Positions 1 through 8,687 are shown, counted from the stretch's first letter. The stretch is 64,000 nucleotides of DNA from Variovorax atrisoli 110B (GCF_000382045.1 NZ_KB907451.1:62001-126000); one strand, 5' to 3'. Made by a program: numbers and translations. The notes: generated by a model not told the origin, from the letters alone.

Positions 1-890
1 TTCTGGATGAGCTGGTTGGCGGCCAGCGGGCGGCCGAACTGCTTGCGGTCCAGCGTGTACTGGCGGGCGCGGTGCCAGCAGTCTTCGGCGGCGCCGAGCG
101 CGCCCCACGAGATGCCGTAGCGGGCGCTGTTGAGGCAGGTGAAGGGACCCTTCAGGCCCTGCACTTCGGGGAAGGCGTTCTCCTCGGGGCAGAACACGCC
201 GTCCATCACGATCTCGCCGGTGATGCTGGCGCGCAGGCCGACCTTGCCGTGGATGGCGGGGGCGCTCAGGCCCTTCATGCCCTTCTCGAGCACGAAGCCG
301 CGGATCGGGCCGACGGCGCCGCTCTCGCTGACTTCCTTGGCCCACACCACGAACACGTCGGCGATGGGCGAGTTGCTGATCCACATCTTGGAGCCGGTGA
401 GCGAGTAGCCGCCGGGAACCTTCTTGGCGCGCGTGGCCATGCTGCCGGGGTCGGAGCCGTGGTCGGGCTCGGTCAGGCCGAAGCAGCCGATCCATTCGCC
501 GGTGGCGAGCTTGGGCAGGAACTTCTGCTTCTGCGCCTCGGAGCCGAACTCGAAGATCGGCACCATCACCAGCGAGCTCTGCACGCTGGCCATCGAGCGG
601 TAGCCCGAGTCGACGCGCTCGACTTCGCGGGCGATCAGGCCGTAGGCCACGTAGTTGAGGCCGGGGCCGCCGTACTGCTCGGGGATGGTCGGGCCCAGCA
701 GGCCGAGGGCGCCCATCTCGCGGAAGATGGCCGGATCGGTCTCGCCGGTGCGGAAGCCTTCGAGCACGCGGGGAGCCAGGCGCTCCTGGCAGTAGGCATT
801 GGCCGCGTCGCGGATCATGCGTTCTTCATCGGTCAGCTGCTGGTCGAGAAGAAGGGGGTCGTCCCAGTGGAATTGCGCTTTGGCGGCCAT
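1..890 (-). CDS. gcdH: Glutaryl-CoA dehydrogenase, C-terminus cut by window edge
   Basis: FAD-dependent acyl-CoA dehydrogenase that would oxidise and decarboxylate glutaryl-CoA to crotonyl-CoA, passing electrons to ETF, in lysine/tryptophan and aromatic catabolism. About 296 residues are visible from the ATG at 890. They include [11 protein letters not shown], the acyl-CoA dehydrogenase signature [16 protein letters not shown] and [13 protein letters not shown], which fit glutaryl-CoA dehydrogenases better than generic short-chain enzymes. The family is about 395 residues, so roughly the last 100, including the catalytic glutamate region, lie outside the window. A LysR gene is transcribed divergently from the adjacent 186 bp, a common arrangement for gcdH. 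Identity as GcdH rather than another acyl-CoA dehydrogenase is a family-level inference. Confidence 0.85.
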   Translation of the reverse strand, partial: MAAKAQFHWDDPLLLDQQLTDEERMIRDAANAYCQERLAPRVLEGFRTGETDPAIFREMGALGLLGPTIPEQYGGPGLNYVAYGLIAREVERVDSGYRSMASVQSSLVMVPIFEFGSEAQKQKFLPKLATGEWIGCFGLTEPDHGSDPGSMATRAKKVPGGYSLTGSKMWISNSPIADVFVVWAKEVSESGAVGPIRGFVLEKGMKGLSAPAIHGKVGLRASITGEIVMDGVFCPEENAFPEVQGLKGPFTCLNSARYGISWGALGAAEDCWHRARQYTLDRKQFGRPLAANQLIQ

Positions 891-1007
891 GTGGCTGTCT
901 CCGGAAAAGGGGGAGGAAAAGGAAAAGAGGGGAATCAGGCGATGCTAGCCACGCACCGGCCATGACGCAAACGAGGATTCCGCACCCAGATATGCGTTCG
1001 TAGAATG

Positions 1008-1017
1008 TCTTGCAAGA
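1008..1017. promoter_or_regulatory. Palindrome in gcdH/LysR divergent region
   Basis: The perfect 10-bp palindrome TCTTGCAAGA lies between the divergent gcdH and LysR genes, 60 bp before the LysR ATG. LysR-type regulators usually bind dyads in such shared regions, so this is a candidate operator. Position and symmetry are the only evidence. Confidence 0.3.
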
Positions 1018-1076
1018 TGTTCGGGCGGCTCCTCCATTGACGAGCCGTCGGGTCCATACATACAGCCGAGGCATAC

Positions 1077-2018
1077 ATGCGCCGCAAGATCCCGCCCCTG
1101 CAGACCCTGGTGTGCTTCGACGCCGCCGCGCGCCACGAGAGCTACACGCGCGCCGCGCAGGAACTCGCCCTCACACAGAGCGCGGTGTCGCGCCAGATCG
1201 GCACGCTCGAAGGCTTCCTGGGCGTGGCGCTCTTTCGTCGCACGCGGCACGGCGTGGCGCTCACGGCCAGCGGCGCGGCCTATGCGCGGCAGATCAGCAA
1301 GCGGCTCGAAGCGATGGAGCGCGACACGCTCGACGCCATGGCGCACCAGGGCGAAGGCGGCTCGCTCTCGCTGGCGGCCGTGCCCACTTTCGCCACCCGC
1401 TGGCTGATGCCGCGCCTGAAGGGCTTCGCGGCGCTGCAGCCCGACGTGGTGGTGCACATCGAGACGCGCACCCGCCCATTTCTCTTCGCCGACGCGGAGT
1501 TCGACGCCGCGCTCTATGCCGGCACGCCCGCGCAGGTCGAGAACTGGGCCGGCACGCGCGCGCTGCTGCTGATGCACGAGGACGTGGTGCCGGTGTGCAG
1601 CCCCGCGCTGCTGCCGCGCGGCAAGGCCGTGACGCCCGCCGCCATCGCCAGGATGCCGCTGCTGCAGCAGAGCACGCGCCCCGACGGCTGGCGCCAGTGG
1701 TTCGATGCGCAGCGCGTGGACGCGCCCAACGCGCGCGGCGGCCCGCGCTACGAGCTCTTCTCCATCCTGGCCGCGGCAGCCTCGCACGGCCTCGGCGTGG
1801 CGCTGATGCCGACGATGCTGGTGGCCGACGAACTCGCGCGCGGCGAGCTGGTGGTGGCCTGCGCGCGGCCGCTCTCGGGCGAGCGCAACTACTACCTCGT
1901 GACGCCCGAGCGTGCCGACCAGCGGCCGCTCTTGAAGTTCTTCAGCGACTGGCTGCTGGAGCAGGCGCGGCAGCCGGGGGCGACGCCTTCTTCGGCTGCG
2001 AGACGCGCTGCGGCCTGA
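1077..2018 (+). CDS. LysR-family transcriptional regulator (GcvA/GcdR-like)
   Basis: A 313-residue LysR regulator. An N-terminal winged helix-turn-helix (about residues 5-64, with RAAQELALTQSAVSRQIGTL) is followed by a periplasmic-binding-like effector domain containing SLSLAAVPTFATRWLMPRL, typical of the GcvA subgroup. It diverges from glutaryl-CoA dehydrogenase, so it most likely controls that gene in response to a glutarate or glutaryl-CoA type signal; this is inferred from position. Its last 77 bp overlap the convergent kinase gene that ends at 1942. Confidence 0.85.
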   Translation: MRRKIPPLQTLVCFDAAARHESYTRAAQELALTQSAVSRQIGTLEGFLGVALFRRTRHGVALTASGAAYARQISKRLEAMERDTLDAMAHQGEGGSLSLAAVPTFATRWLMPRLKGFAALQPDVVVHIETRTRPFLFADAEFDAALYAGTPAQVENWAGTRALLLMHEDVVPVCSPALLPRGKAVTPAAIARMPLLQQSTRPDGWRQWFDAQRVDAPNARGGPRYELFSILAAAASHGLGVALMPTMLVADELARGELVVACARPLSGERNYYLVTPERADQRPLLKFFSDWLLEQARQPGATPSSAARRAAA

Positions 2019-2760
2019 ACGGCCCCGCGACCTTCTCCAGCCATGGGTCGCAGACGGCACGCAGTTCCGGATCGACGTCGAACTGCGGATCGCGCGCGTC
2101 GAACAGCACCGACTTCTTGGCCTGCGCTCGCACCAGCGAGAAGGCGTCCTTCTGCGATCGGCTGTTGTCGAACATCAGCGTCATGTTGGCGATCTGCGCA
2201 GCATGGCCGACCGCCGCCTGCGTGCGGGGAAAACGCTCGATGAGCTTCCTGCGGTCCACGTCGTGGCCGCCCTGCTGCTTGCGCGTGCTCACGCGGAAGA
2301 CCGACATGTCCACCGACACCAGCCCCACGAAGAGCAGCACGACGAAGTAGCCCGCCTCCTGCATCGCGCGGATGTCGTCGGCCTTCGACTCGTGGCCGCC
2401 GCCGGGCAGCGGCTTCCAGTGCGAGAACACGGTCTCGAAGGCGAAAGGCATGCGCTGGTCCATCACCAGGCTCTTGAAGGCGCGCACGCCCTTCTGCGAG
2501 AGGATCTGCCAGCGCTCGTCGTCGTCGCGCAGGCGCTGGGCCCACGGCGGGATGTGTCCGGTGGAAGGGTCGGCGTCGGGCAGGATGGACATCATCATCC
2601 GGTCGGCGTTGACCAGCGGCAGGCGCAGCGAGGGCGCCAGGCGCGAATACCAGAGCGTCGATTTGCCGGAGCCGTTGTGGCCGGCCAGCACGAAGGCCAC
2701 CGGACGCGGGCCCTGGGTCTGCTCCAGCAGCTTCTCGAGCTTCGGCGGCCGGCTGCTCAC
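1942..2760 (-). CDS. Zeta-toxin-like P-loop kinase
   Basis: 272-residue predicted ATPase of the zeta toxin / COG4185 group. The Walker A motif GHNGSGKST is near residues 27-35, followed by the NADRMM segment seen in zeta-type kinases, which phosphorylate UDP-N-acetyl sugars in the characterised plasmid systems. Later come FETVFSH and a long C-terminal region ending in a Pro/Ala-rich tail. I chose the GTG at 2760 because it overlaps the stop of the upstream 115-residue gene (GTGA), the usual sign of translational coupling; no closer ATG precedes the P-loop. The stop lies inside the convergent LysR gene. Whether it is a toxin, an independent kinase or a housekeeping protein cannot be read from sequence. 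Confidence 0.7.
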   Translation of the reverse strand: MSSRPPKLEKLLEQTQGPRPVAFVLAGHNGSGKSTLWYSRLAPSLRLPLVNADRMMMSILPDADPSTGHIPPWAQRLRDDDERWQILSQKGVRAFKSLVMDQRMPFAFETVFSHWKPLPGGGHESKADDIRAMQEAGYFVVLLFVGLVSVDMSVFRVSTRKQQGGHDVDRRKLIERFPRTQAAVGHAAQIANMTLMFDNSRSQKDAFSLVRAQAKKSVLFDARDPQFDVDPELRAVCDPWLEKVAGPFRPQRVSQPKKASPPAAAPAPAASR

Positions 2761-3104
2761 GCCTTGCTCGCGCGGAACCTGCCGTCGACCATGCGGCCGA
2801 TCACCTTGGTGCCGTCGGCCGCCTCGCGCACGATCTTGCTCGGGTCGGGCGGATAGGCCGAGTACGCATACACCTTGGCCGCGTTGGGCCCGCGGAAGAC
2901 CACCGACCTGTCGATGCCCGGCTTGCCCAGTGCACGGGCCGCCTTCTTCATGAGCACGGTGGTGTTGTCCTCGGGCCGCACCTGCGGACGCGGTGTCTTG
3001 CCGACCTTGACCAGCGCCATGCCGCGCCCGAGCACGGCCACCGGTCGGCCCTGCACCAGTTGCTCCGGAGAGCTGTCGCGCGCAGCGGTTTTTTGTCTTG
3101 CCAT
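2757..3104 (-). CDS. Small basic partner of the zeta-like kinase
   Basis: 115-residue protein starting MARQKTAARDSSPEQLVQ. It is rich in Lys/Arg and has no recognisable DNA-binding motif, signal peptide or membrane segment. It lies directly upstream of the zeta-like kinase with a 4-bp stop/start overlap, so the two should be made together. The arrangement resembles an antitoxin-toxin pair, but the sequence does not resemble the helical epsilon antitoxin. The middle (KAARALGKPGIDRSVVF) and the end (DGTKVIGRMVDGRFR) look like an ordered small domain. I do not recognise the family; an antitoxin or adaptor role is inferred from position only. Confidence 0.6.
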   Translation of the reverse strand: MARQKTAARDSSPEQLVQGRPVAVLGRGMALVKVGKTPRPQVRPEDNTTVLMKKAARALGKPGIDRSVVFRGPNAAKVYAYSAYPPDPSKIVREAADGTKVIGRMVDGRFRASKA

Positions 3105-3233
3105 GGGGGGATGATCGCTCAAAACCTGCGCCTGCCTGCGCCCTGCCCTGCAAAGCCCGCGATGCCAGCCGGTGCGAAAAGCCGCGTCCGGAAACGGCGA
3201 GCCTTGATGCGCGGAAGCGGCAACACTGCAGGC

Positions 3234-3950
3234 ATGACAGCAACTCCCGCCTCGCTGGTCGAACAGCTCGACTGGCCCCGCATCGAAGCCGACATCGCCG
3301 CGCGCGGCTGCGCCGCCACCGGCACCGCGCTCTTCACCCCGACCGAATGCGCGGCGCTCGTGGCCATGTACGACCGGCCCCGCCATTTCCGCAGCCGCGT
3401 GGTGATGCAGCGCCACGGCTTCGGCCAGGGCGAGTACCAGTACTTCGCCTATCCGCTGCCGCCGAAGCTGGCAGCCTGGCGCAGCGCGCTTTACGAGCGC
3501 CTCGCGCCGCTGGCCAACGCCTGGGCGGCGGCGATGGGCCAGCCTGCCGACTATCCGGCGCAGCACGATGCCTACCTCGCGCGCTGCCATGCGGCAGGCC
3601 AGGAGCGCCCCACCCCGCTGCTGCTGCGCTACGGCGAAGGCGACTACAACTGCCTGCACCAGGACCTGTACGGCGACCTGCAGTTCCCGCTCCAGCTCAC
3701 GGTGCTGCTGAGCGAGCCGGGGCGCGACTTCGCCGGCGGCGAGTTCGTGCTGACCGAGCAGCGCCCGCGCATGCAGTCGCGCGCGGAGGTGGTGTCGCTC
3801 ACGCAGGGCGAGGCGGTGATCTTCGCGGTCAACCAGAGGCCCGTGGCCGGCACGCGCGGCAGCTATCGCGTGACGATGCGCCACGGCGTGAGCCGCGTGC
3901 GGTCGGGACGCCGGCACACGCTGGGCATCATCTTCCACGACGCGCGCTGA
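3234..3950 (+). CDS. 2OG-Fe(II) oxygenase, Oxygenase-NA (DUF2086) type
   Basis: 238-residue Fe(II)/2-oxoglutarate-dependent dioxygenase. The metal triad is visible as H142-Q-D144 (NCLHQDLYGDLQFP) and H217 (VTMRHGVSRV). Downstream arginines (RSGRRHTLG) could bind the 2-oxoglutarate carboxylate. Overall pattern and length fit Oxygenase-NA, a family linked by prediction to repair or demethylation of alkylated nucleic acids; the substrate is not established here. I chose the ATG at 3234 because the segment just before it contains no domain sequence, although the frame extends upstream to 3060. It diverges from the kinase/partner pair, about 130 bp away, and stands as a single gene. Confidence 0.75.
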   Translation: MTATPASLVEQLDWPRIEADIAARGCAATGTALFTPTECAALVAMYDRPRHFRSRVVMQRHGFGQGEYQYFAYPLPPKLAAWRSALYERLAPLANAWAAAMGQPADYPAQHDAYLARCHAAGQERPTPLLLRYGEGDYNCLHQDLYGDLQFPLQLTVLLSEPGRDFAGGEFVLTEQRPRMQSRAEVVSLTQGEAVIFAVNQRPVAGTRGSYRVTMRHGVSRVRSGRRHTLGIIFHDAR

Positions 3951-4178
3951 CGCGCCGTCCTCCTGCAGCTTTCCCGGCAGTTCTCCTGCACCGGTCTATA
4001 CAGGGCCGTGCCATCCTGGGACTGGGCAGTCCCGCACGGCAGGCCGAAGTGGAGCGAAAATCACGGCCGTTTCCGCGCAGCCACGGACTCCGGCACCACG
4101 ATCGGGGCCATGGGCCTGGCGGAAGCCGGCCCGCAGCCTCGGTGCTGCGGGTGCGTCGAGTGGTCGCCAGGGAGCTGT

Positions 4179-6134
4179 ATGAACAAGAACTCGTCCGGGA
4201 ATCCGGAAGCGACGGGAAAGCCGTCGATCGAATCCGCCAGGGGCGCGTCGCCGCCCGCGGCCGCGCTCGTCACACCCGCGGGGCGCTCGCGGCGCTTCAG
4301 GGTCGACGTGGGCACCATCGTGAGCGCAGTGGCGCTGGCGCAGTCGCTGCTGCTGGTGTCGCTGGGCTACTGGGGCTCGCAGAGGCTGGTCTCGCGCATC
4401 GGCGTGTCGGCGCACAAGTCCAACCACGACCGTACCGAAGACAAGGTGCTGGCCTTCCTGCACAAGGCAGAGTCGGTCATCAACGCGGTGGGCACCGCCC
4501 CCAGCCTGCAGCCGGCGGGCGAGCAATCGGAACGAACGGCGGAGCTGCTCTGGACGCTGCTGCAGCAGTCGCCCGAGCTCGACAGCATCTACGTGAGCAA
4601 CGAGAAGGGCCGGATGCTGATGGCCCTGCGCTACCCGGTGCCGGCCATGCGCCACATCGAGCTCGGCGACGGCTTCACCACCGAGACCTGGCAATACAAG
4701 CTGCCGCTGGACGCCGAGGCCGACGCCCAGCAGCGCTACGCCACGCAGCACATCGCCTCCCGGCGCACCGACTACAACCCGACGCAGCGCGGCTGGTTCC
4801 TGCAAGCACGCAAGGCGGGCGGGCCGGTCTGGACGCAGCCCTACGTGTTCGCCGCGGCGCAGGAGCTCGGCGTGACCTACGCGCTGCCGAGCCAGCGCCG
4901 TTATCCGGACAACAGCCCGCAGGCGCTGGTGGTCGCGGGCGACGTGTCGCTCGGGCGGCTCTCGGAGTTCGTGCGCCAGTTCAGCAGCGACGGCTACGGC
5001 GACAGCGCACTGCTGAGCGCCGACTTCAACGTGCTCGCGCGCAGCGACCTGCCCGGCGTGCTGCACAAGCTGGAGCCGCCCAGCGGCGTGCTCGGCGCAC
5101 TGCATGCGCACATGGTGACGGCCGGCACCGCGGGCGGCGGCAACGACACCGCGTTCTCCTTCACCTACGAAGGCCGCCGCTACCTCGTGCAGACATCGCG
5201 CATTCCGAGCACCGGCTGGCAGCTCGTGAGCTGGGTGCCCGAGGACATGCTGCTCGGCGACCTGCATCGCGCGGTGCTGTGGAGCCTGGGGCTGGCGGTG
5301 GCCTTTCTCGCGGTCGCGCTGTTCATGTCGCTGAAGCTCTCGAAGCTGGTGACCGCGCCGGTGGAGAACCTCTCGCACATCGCACGGCGAATCGGCCTGC
5401 TGGAGCTCGACAACCTGCCGCGCGAGCCGAGCCGCGTGCTCGAGATCCAGCACCTCGACCAGGCACTCGACGACTCGGCGCGCAGCCTCAAGGCCTTCAG
5501 CAAGTTCGTGCCGGTGGACATCATCAACCAGTTGATCGACGAAGGCCACGCGCTCGGTCCTTCAGGTTCGCCGCGGCGCGTGACGGTGATGTTCACCGAC
5601 GTGGAGGGCTTCACCTCGATCTCGGAATCGCTGGACGCCGACGTGCTGGTGGGCATGCTCACCGAATACTTCAACCTCGCGACCGGCGTGTTCGCGCGGC
5701 ACGGCGGCGTGGTCGACAAGTTCATCGGCGACGGCATCATGGTGCTGTGGGGCGCCCCTTCGGACCTGAAGGACGCGGAATACAAGGCCTGCCTGGCCGC
5801 GCTCGAACTGCACGTGGAGATGGACGAGCTCAACCGCAGGTGGGCCGAACGCGGCCTGCCCGAGTTCCGCACCCGCATGGGCATCCACACGGGCACGGTG
5901 ATCGCCGGGGTGCTGGGCTCGAACGACCGGCTCTCATACACCGCGTTCGGCGATGCGATCAACGTGGCGAGCCGCATCGAGGGCATCAACAAGCAGCTGG
6001 GCACGCTGGCGCTGATGTCCGAGACCACCTACGCCGGCCTCGAAGGCCGGCTGCATACGCGGCGCATCGAGGAGCAGATCGAGCTGCGCGGCCGGCAGAC
6101 GCGCATGGTGCTCTACGAGCTGGTGATGTCCTGA
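4179..6134 (+). CDS. Membrane class III adenylate/guanylate cyclase with extracytoplasmic sensor
   Basis: 651-residue predicted cyclic-nucleotide synthase. Order: cytoplasmic N-terminus; TM helix (VSAVALAQSLLLVSLGYW); a large periplasmic region resembling a dCache sensor (about residues 75-355, with DYNPTQRGWF); second TM helix (LGLAVAFLAVALFMSL); a HAMP-like linker; and a C-terminal class III cyclase domain. The cyclase domain has both metal aspartates, in VMFTDVEGFTSIS and KFIGDGIMVLWG, plus the later FGDAINVASRIEG. The ATG at 4179 follows GGGAG by a short gap and places the first helix close to the N-terminus; an in-frame ATG at 4008 would add 57 unsupported residues. ATP versus GTP preference cannot be assigned. 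It is convergent with the lipoprotein gene at 6140. Confidence 0.85.
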   Translation: MNKNSSGNPEATGKPSIESARGASPPAAALVTPAGRSRRFRVDVGTIVSAVALAQSLLLVSLGYWGSQRLVSRIGVSAHKSNHDRTEDKVLAFLHKAESVINAVGTAPSLQPAGEQSERTAELLWTLLQQSPELDSIYVSNEKGRMLMALRYPVPAMRHIELGDGFTTETWQYKLPLDAEADAQQRYATQHIASRRTDYNPTQRGWFLQARKAGGPVWTQPYVFAAAQELGVTYALPSQRRYPDNSPQALVVAGDVSLGRLSEFVRQFSSDGYGDSALLSADFNVLARSDLPGVLHKLEPPSGVLGALHAHMVTAGTAGGGNDTAFSFTYEGRRYLVQTSRIPSTGWQLVSWVPEDMLLGDLHRAVLWSLGLAVAFLAVALFMSLKLSKLVTAPVENLSHIARRIGLLELDNLPREPSRVLEIQHLDQALDDSARSLKAFSKFVPVDIINQLIDEGHALGPSGSPRRVTVMFTDVEGFTSISESLDADVLVGMLTEYFNLATGVFARHGGVVDKFIGDGIMVLWGAPSDLKDAEYKACLAALELHVEMDELNRRWAERGLPEFRTRMGIHTGTVIAGVLGSNDRLSYTAFGDAINVASRIEGINKQLGTLALMSETTYAGLEGRLHTRRIEEQIELRGRQTRMVLYELVMS

Positions 6135-6139
6135 GGCGC

Positions 6140-6583
6140 CTAGCGCGGCGCCTGGGCGATGCGCACCAGCACGAGGTCGGCGCTGGTGGCGCCGCCCTGC
6201 GTGAGCACCGGGTACTGCGTGTCGTTGATGAAGAGGAGCTGCTCGCCGCGCGTGATGCGCGCCGACACCGCATAGCGCATGCGCGGATCGATGCGCGCGG
6301 CGTCCACCTTCAGCTCGTAGGCGAAGGGCACCTGTTTGCCATTCGCCTTGATGCGCTGCTCGGCGAGCACCTTCGAAGGCGCATCCATGAGCGATACGTC
6401 GAGCAGCTGCACCACGATGTCGGCTGCAGGGTCGAGCGCGATGCGTTCGCGGTAGGTGACCGTGCCGGTCACGCGCAGCTGCGCGGTGCCGCCGGCTGCC
6501 GGCGACGAGGGCACTGCGCAGGCGCTCAGCAGCGAGGCGCCCGCGATGGCGGAGAACATGAGGAGGCTGGTGCGTCTTTTCAT
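6140..6583 (-). CDS. YbaY-family lipoprotein
   Basis: 147-residue lipoprotein with an N-terminal signal ending in the lipobox LLSAC (lipidated Cys22), so it should sit in the cell envelope. The mature part, with GTVTYRERIAL, VVQLLDVSLMDAP and PFAYELKVD, matches the YbaY/YscW (DUF) domain found in envelope lipoproteins of uncertain role. I chose the ATG at 6583 because it puts the lipobox at the right distance; an extended start at 6631 would add a run of arginines. It begins 8 bp after the acetoacetyl-CoA synthetase stop and is probably co-transcribed with it, although no functional link is evident. Confidence 0.75.
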   Translation of the reverse strand: MKRRTSLLMFSAIAGASLLSACAVPSSPAAGGTAQLRVTGTVTYRERIALDPAADIVVQLLDVSLMDAPSKVLAEQRIKANGKQVPFAYELKVDAARIDPRMRYAVSARITRGEQLLFINDTQYPVLTQGGATSADLVLVRIAQAPR

Positions 6584-6591
6584 CCGACGCA

Positions 6592-8586
6592 TTATGCGGA
6601 GGCACGCTGCGCGGCGAAGGCCACGTACCAATCGAGACTCCCGGGGTTCGCCATTGCTTCACGGTTGACAACCTTTTCGATCGGCTGGCCCAGCAGCAGC
6701 TTCTTGATCGGCAGCTCCTGCTTCTTGCCCGAGAGCGTGCGCGGTATCTCGGCCACCTGGAAGATATCGTTGGGCACGAAGCGCGGCGACAGCGATGTCT
6801 TGATGGCGCTGTCGATCTTCGCGCGCATGGCATCGTCGAGCGCCACGCCGGGGCGCAGCACCACGAACAGCGGCATGTAGCTGTCGCGGCCCAGGTATTC
6901 GAGGTCGACCACCATCGAGTCGAGCACCTCGGGCAGGCCCTCGACGGCGCTGTAGATCTCGCTGGTGCCCATGCGCAGGCCCTGGCGGTTGATGGTGGCG
7001 TCGCTGCGGCCGTAGATGATGCAGCCGCCGTCCTCGCCGATCCTGATCCAGTCGCCGTGGCGCCAGACCCCGGGGTAGGTGTCGAAGTAGCTCGACACGT
7101 AGCGCGCGTTGCCCTCGTCACCCCAGAAATACAGCGGCATCGACGGAATGGCCTTGGTGCAGACCAACTCGCCGACCTCGCCGATCACAGGCTGCCCCTG
7201 CTCGTTCCAGGCCTCGACCGAATGGCCAAGCTCGCGGCACTGCATTTGTCCGGGCACCTCGGGCAGGTCGCGGTTGCCGCCGACGAAGGCGCCGCAGAAA
7301 TCGGTGCCGCCGGAGATGTTGCACCACCACACCTCCTTCGAGCCCGCATCGAGGATCTGCCTCGAGCCCCAGCGCTGCACTTCCTCGGGCAGCGGCGAGC
7401 CGGTGCTGCCCAGGGCACGCACGCGCGAGAGATCGCCGCACTCCTTCGCGACGAGCCCGGCCTTCATGCAGTTGGTGAAATAGGCCGCGCCCGCGCCGAA
7501 GAAGGTGACCTTGTGGCGCGCCACGAAGCGCCACAGCACGCCCCAGTCGGGCTTCTCCTTGCTGCCCGCCGGATTGCCGTCGTAGATGCAGATGGTGGCG
7601 CCGAAGGCCATGCCCGACAGCTGCGAGTTCCACATGACCCAGCCGGTGGAGCTGAACCAGTGGTAGCGCTCGCCGAAGTTGTTGGCGCCGTAGCTCGCCC
7701 CCACGTCGTTGTGCAGCCCGCAGGCGTGCATCGTGAGGATGATGCCGCCCTGCCCGTGCACGATGGGCTTGGGCAGGCCGGTGGTACCGCTCGAATAGAC
7801 GATCCAGATCGGGTGGTCGAACGGCAGCCACTCGGGCTCGAAGGCGGCGACCTCGGCGTCGTCGCGCGCGATGGCCTGCGTCCATTCGACATCGTGCGGC
7901 ACCGCATCGGCCGCATAGGGCGACTTCACGAGCAGCAGCTTCTGCACGCTGGGCAGCTGGCCGCGCAACTCCCGAAGCACCGCGCTGCGGTCCAGCGGCT
8001 TGCCACCGTAGTGCACGCCGTCGACGGCGATCAGCACCTTCGGCTCGATCTGCCTGAAGCGGTCGGCCACGGCGGCCGTGCCCATGTCGGGCGCACACAC
8101 GCTCCAGATCGCGCCGATGCTGGAGCATGCGAGAAAGGCCACCATGGTCTCGGGCACGTTGGGCATGTAGGCCGCGACGCGGTCGCCGCGCTTCACGCCC
8201 AGCGACTTCAGCGTGAGCGCCACCGAAGCCACCTGCCGGCGCATCTCGGGCCAGGACATCTCGCGCACCTGGCCAAGTTCGTTGTCGCTCACGATGGCGG
8301 GCATGCCTGCCGCATGGGCCGCATCGACGTGGCGCAGCACCTCGCGTGCGTAGTTGACCTGTGCGCCGGGGAACCAGCGTGCACCGGGCATGCGCGATTC
8401 GGCGAGCACCGCGGTGTGCGGCGTGGGCGATTCGATGCGGGCGTAGTCCCAGATGCTCTGCCAGAAGGCGTCGAGCTCGGTGACGGACCAGCGCCAGAGG
8501 GCGTCGTAGCTGTCGAATGCGAGGCCGCGCGTCTCGCGCAGCCAGTCCTGGTAGAGGCGGATCTGGGGGATGTTGGGAGCGGGCAT
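6592..8586 (-). CDS. aacS: Acetoacetyl-CoA synthetase
   Basis: 664-residue AMP-forming ligase converting acetoacetate, ATP and CoA to acetoacetyl-CoA (EC 6.2.1.16). Seen: the P-loop-like YSSGTTGLPKPIVHGQGG, STGWVMWNSQLSGM, the adenylate-binding stretch with WWCNISGGTDFCGAFVGGN, YGRSDATINRQGLRMGTSEI and the C-terminal lysine segment RTLSGKKQELPIKKLLLG. The N-terminus (RLYQDWL, ALWRWSV, FWQSIWDY) and length fit acetoacetyl-CoA rather than acetyl-CoA synthetase. It diverges from a TetR gene whose operon ends with fumarylacetoacetase, an acetoacetate-producing enzyme. That gives it a clear role in salvaging acetoacetate, and the 101-bp shared region holds a tandem operator. Confidence 0.9.
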   Translation of the reverse strand: MPAPNIPQIRLYQDWLRETRGLAFDSYDALWRWSVTELDAFWQSIWDYARIESPTPHTAVLAESRMPGARWFPGAQVNYAREVLRHVDAAHAAGMPAIVSDNELGQVREMSWPEMRRQVASVALTLKSLGVKRGDRVAAYMPNVPETMVAFLACSSIGAIWSVCAPDMGTAAVADRFRQIEPKVLIAVDGVHYGGKPLDRSAVLRELRGQLPSVQKLLLVKSPYAADAVPHDVEWTQAIARDDAEVAAFEPEWLPFDHPIWIVYSSGTTGLPKPIVHGQGGIILTMHACGLHNDVGASYGANNFGERYHWFSSTGWVMWNSQLSGMAFGATICIYDGNPAGSKEKPDWGVLWRFVARHKVTFFGAGAAYFTNCMKAGLVAKECGDLSRVRALGSTGSPLPEEVQRWGSRQILDAGSKEVWWCNISGGTDFCGAFVGGNRDLPEVPGQMQCRELGHSVEAWNEQGQPVIGEVGELVCTKAIPSMPLYFWGDEGNARYVSSYFDTYPGVWRHGDWIRIGEDGGCIIYGRSDATINRQGLRMGTSEIYSAVEGLPEVLDSMVVDLEYLGRDSYMPLFVVLRPGVALDDAMRAKIDSAIKTSLSPRFVPNDIFQVAEIPRTLSGKKQELPIKKLLLGQPIEKVVNREAMANPGSLDWYVAFAAQRASA

Positions 8587-8640
8587 TGCACGAGCGTAGC
8601 GCCGCGAACGACCGTGCTCAATGAGGGTTGACCTCAGGGT

Positions 8641-8678
8641 TTGTACGCGTGTTCAATGTTTTTGTACAAGCGTTCAAT
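8641..8678. promoter_or_regulatory. Tandem TetR-type operator
   Basis: Two copies of a 17-bp site, TTGTACGCGTGTTCAAT (8641-8657) and TTGTACAAGCGTTCAAT (8662-8678), start 21 bp apart, two helical turns. Each is an imperfect dyad of the form TTGtAC-N4-GTtCAA. They lie between aacS and tetR, 10 bp before the tetR ATG at 8688, so binding would block tetR and could also control aacS. Recognition by the adjacent TetR is inferred. Confidence 0.65.
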
Positions 8679-8687
8679 ACGCCCCCG

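Noticed and set aside
4008..4178. Upstream start of the cyclase at 4008
   Set aside because: The extra 57 residues contain no domain sequence, while the ATG at 4179 has a Shine-Dalgarno-like GGGAG and a sensible distance to the first TM helix.
3098..6880. A 1260-codon open frame on the plus strand
   Set aside because: It spans the oxygenase, the cyclase and the reverse-strand genes in a wrong frame. Its Arg/Ala/Gly-rich composition with no motif is the usual shadow in high-GC DNA.
8628..8687. Earlier ATG for the TetR gene
   Set aside because: Translation from 8628 would cover both operator copies and add residues unlike TetR N-termini.
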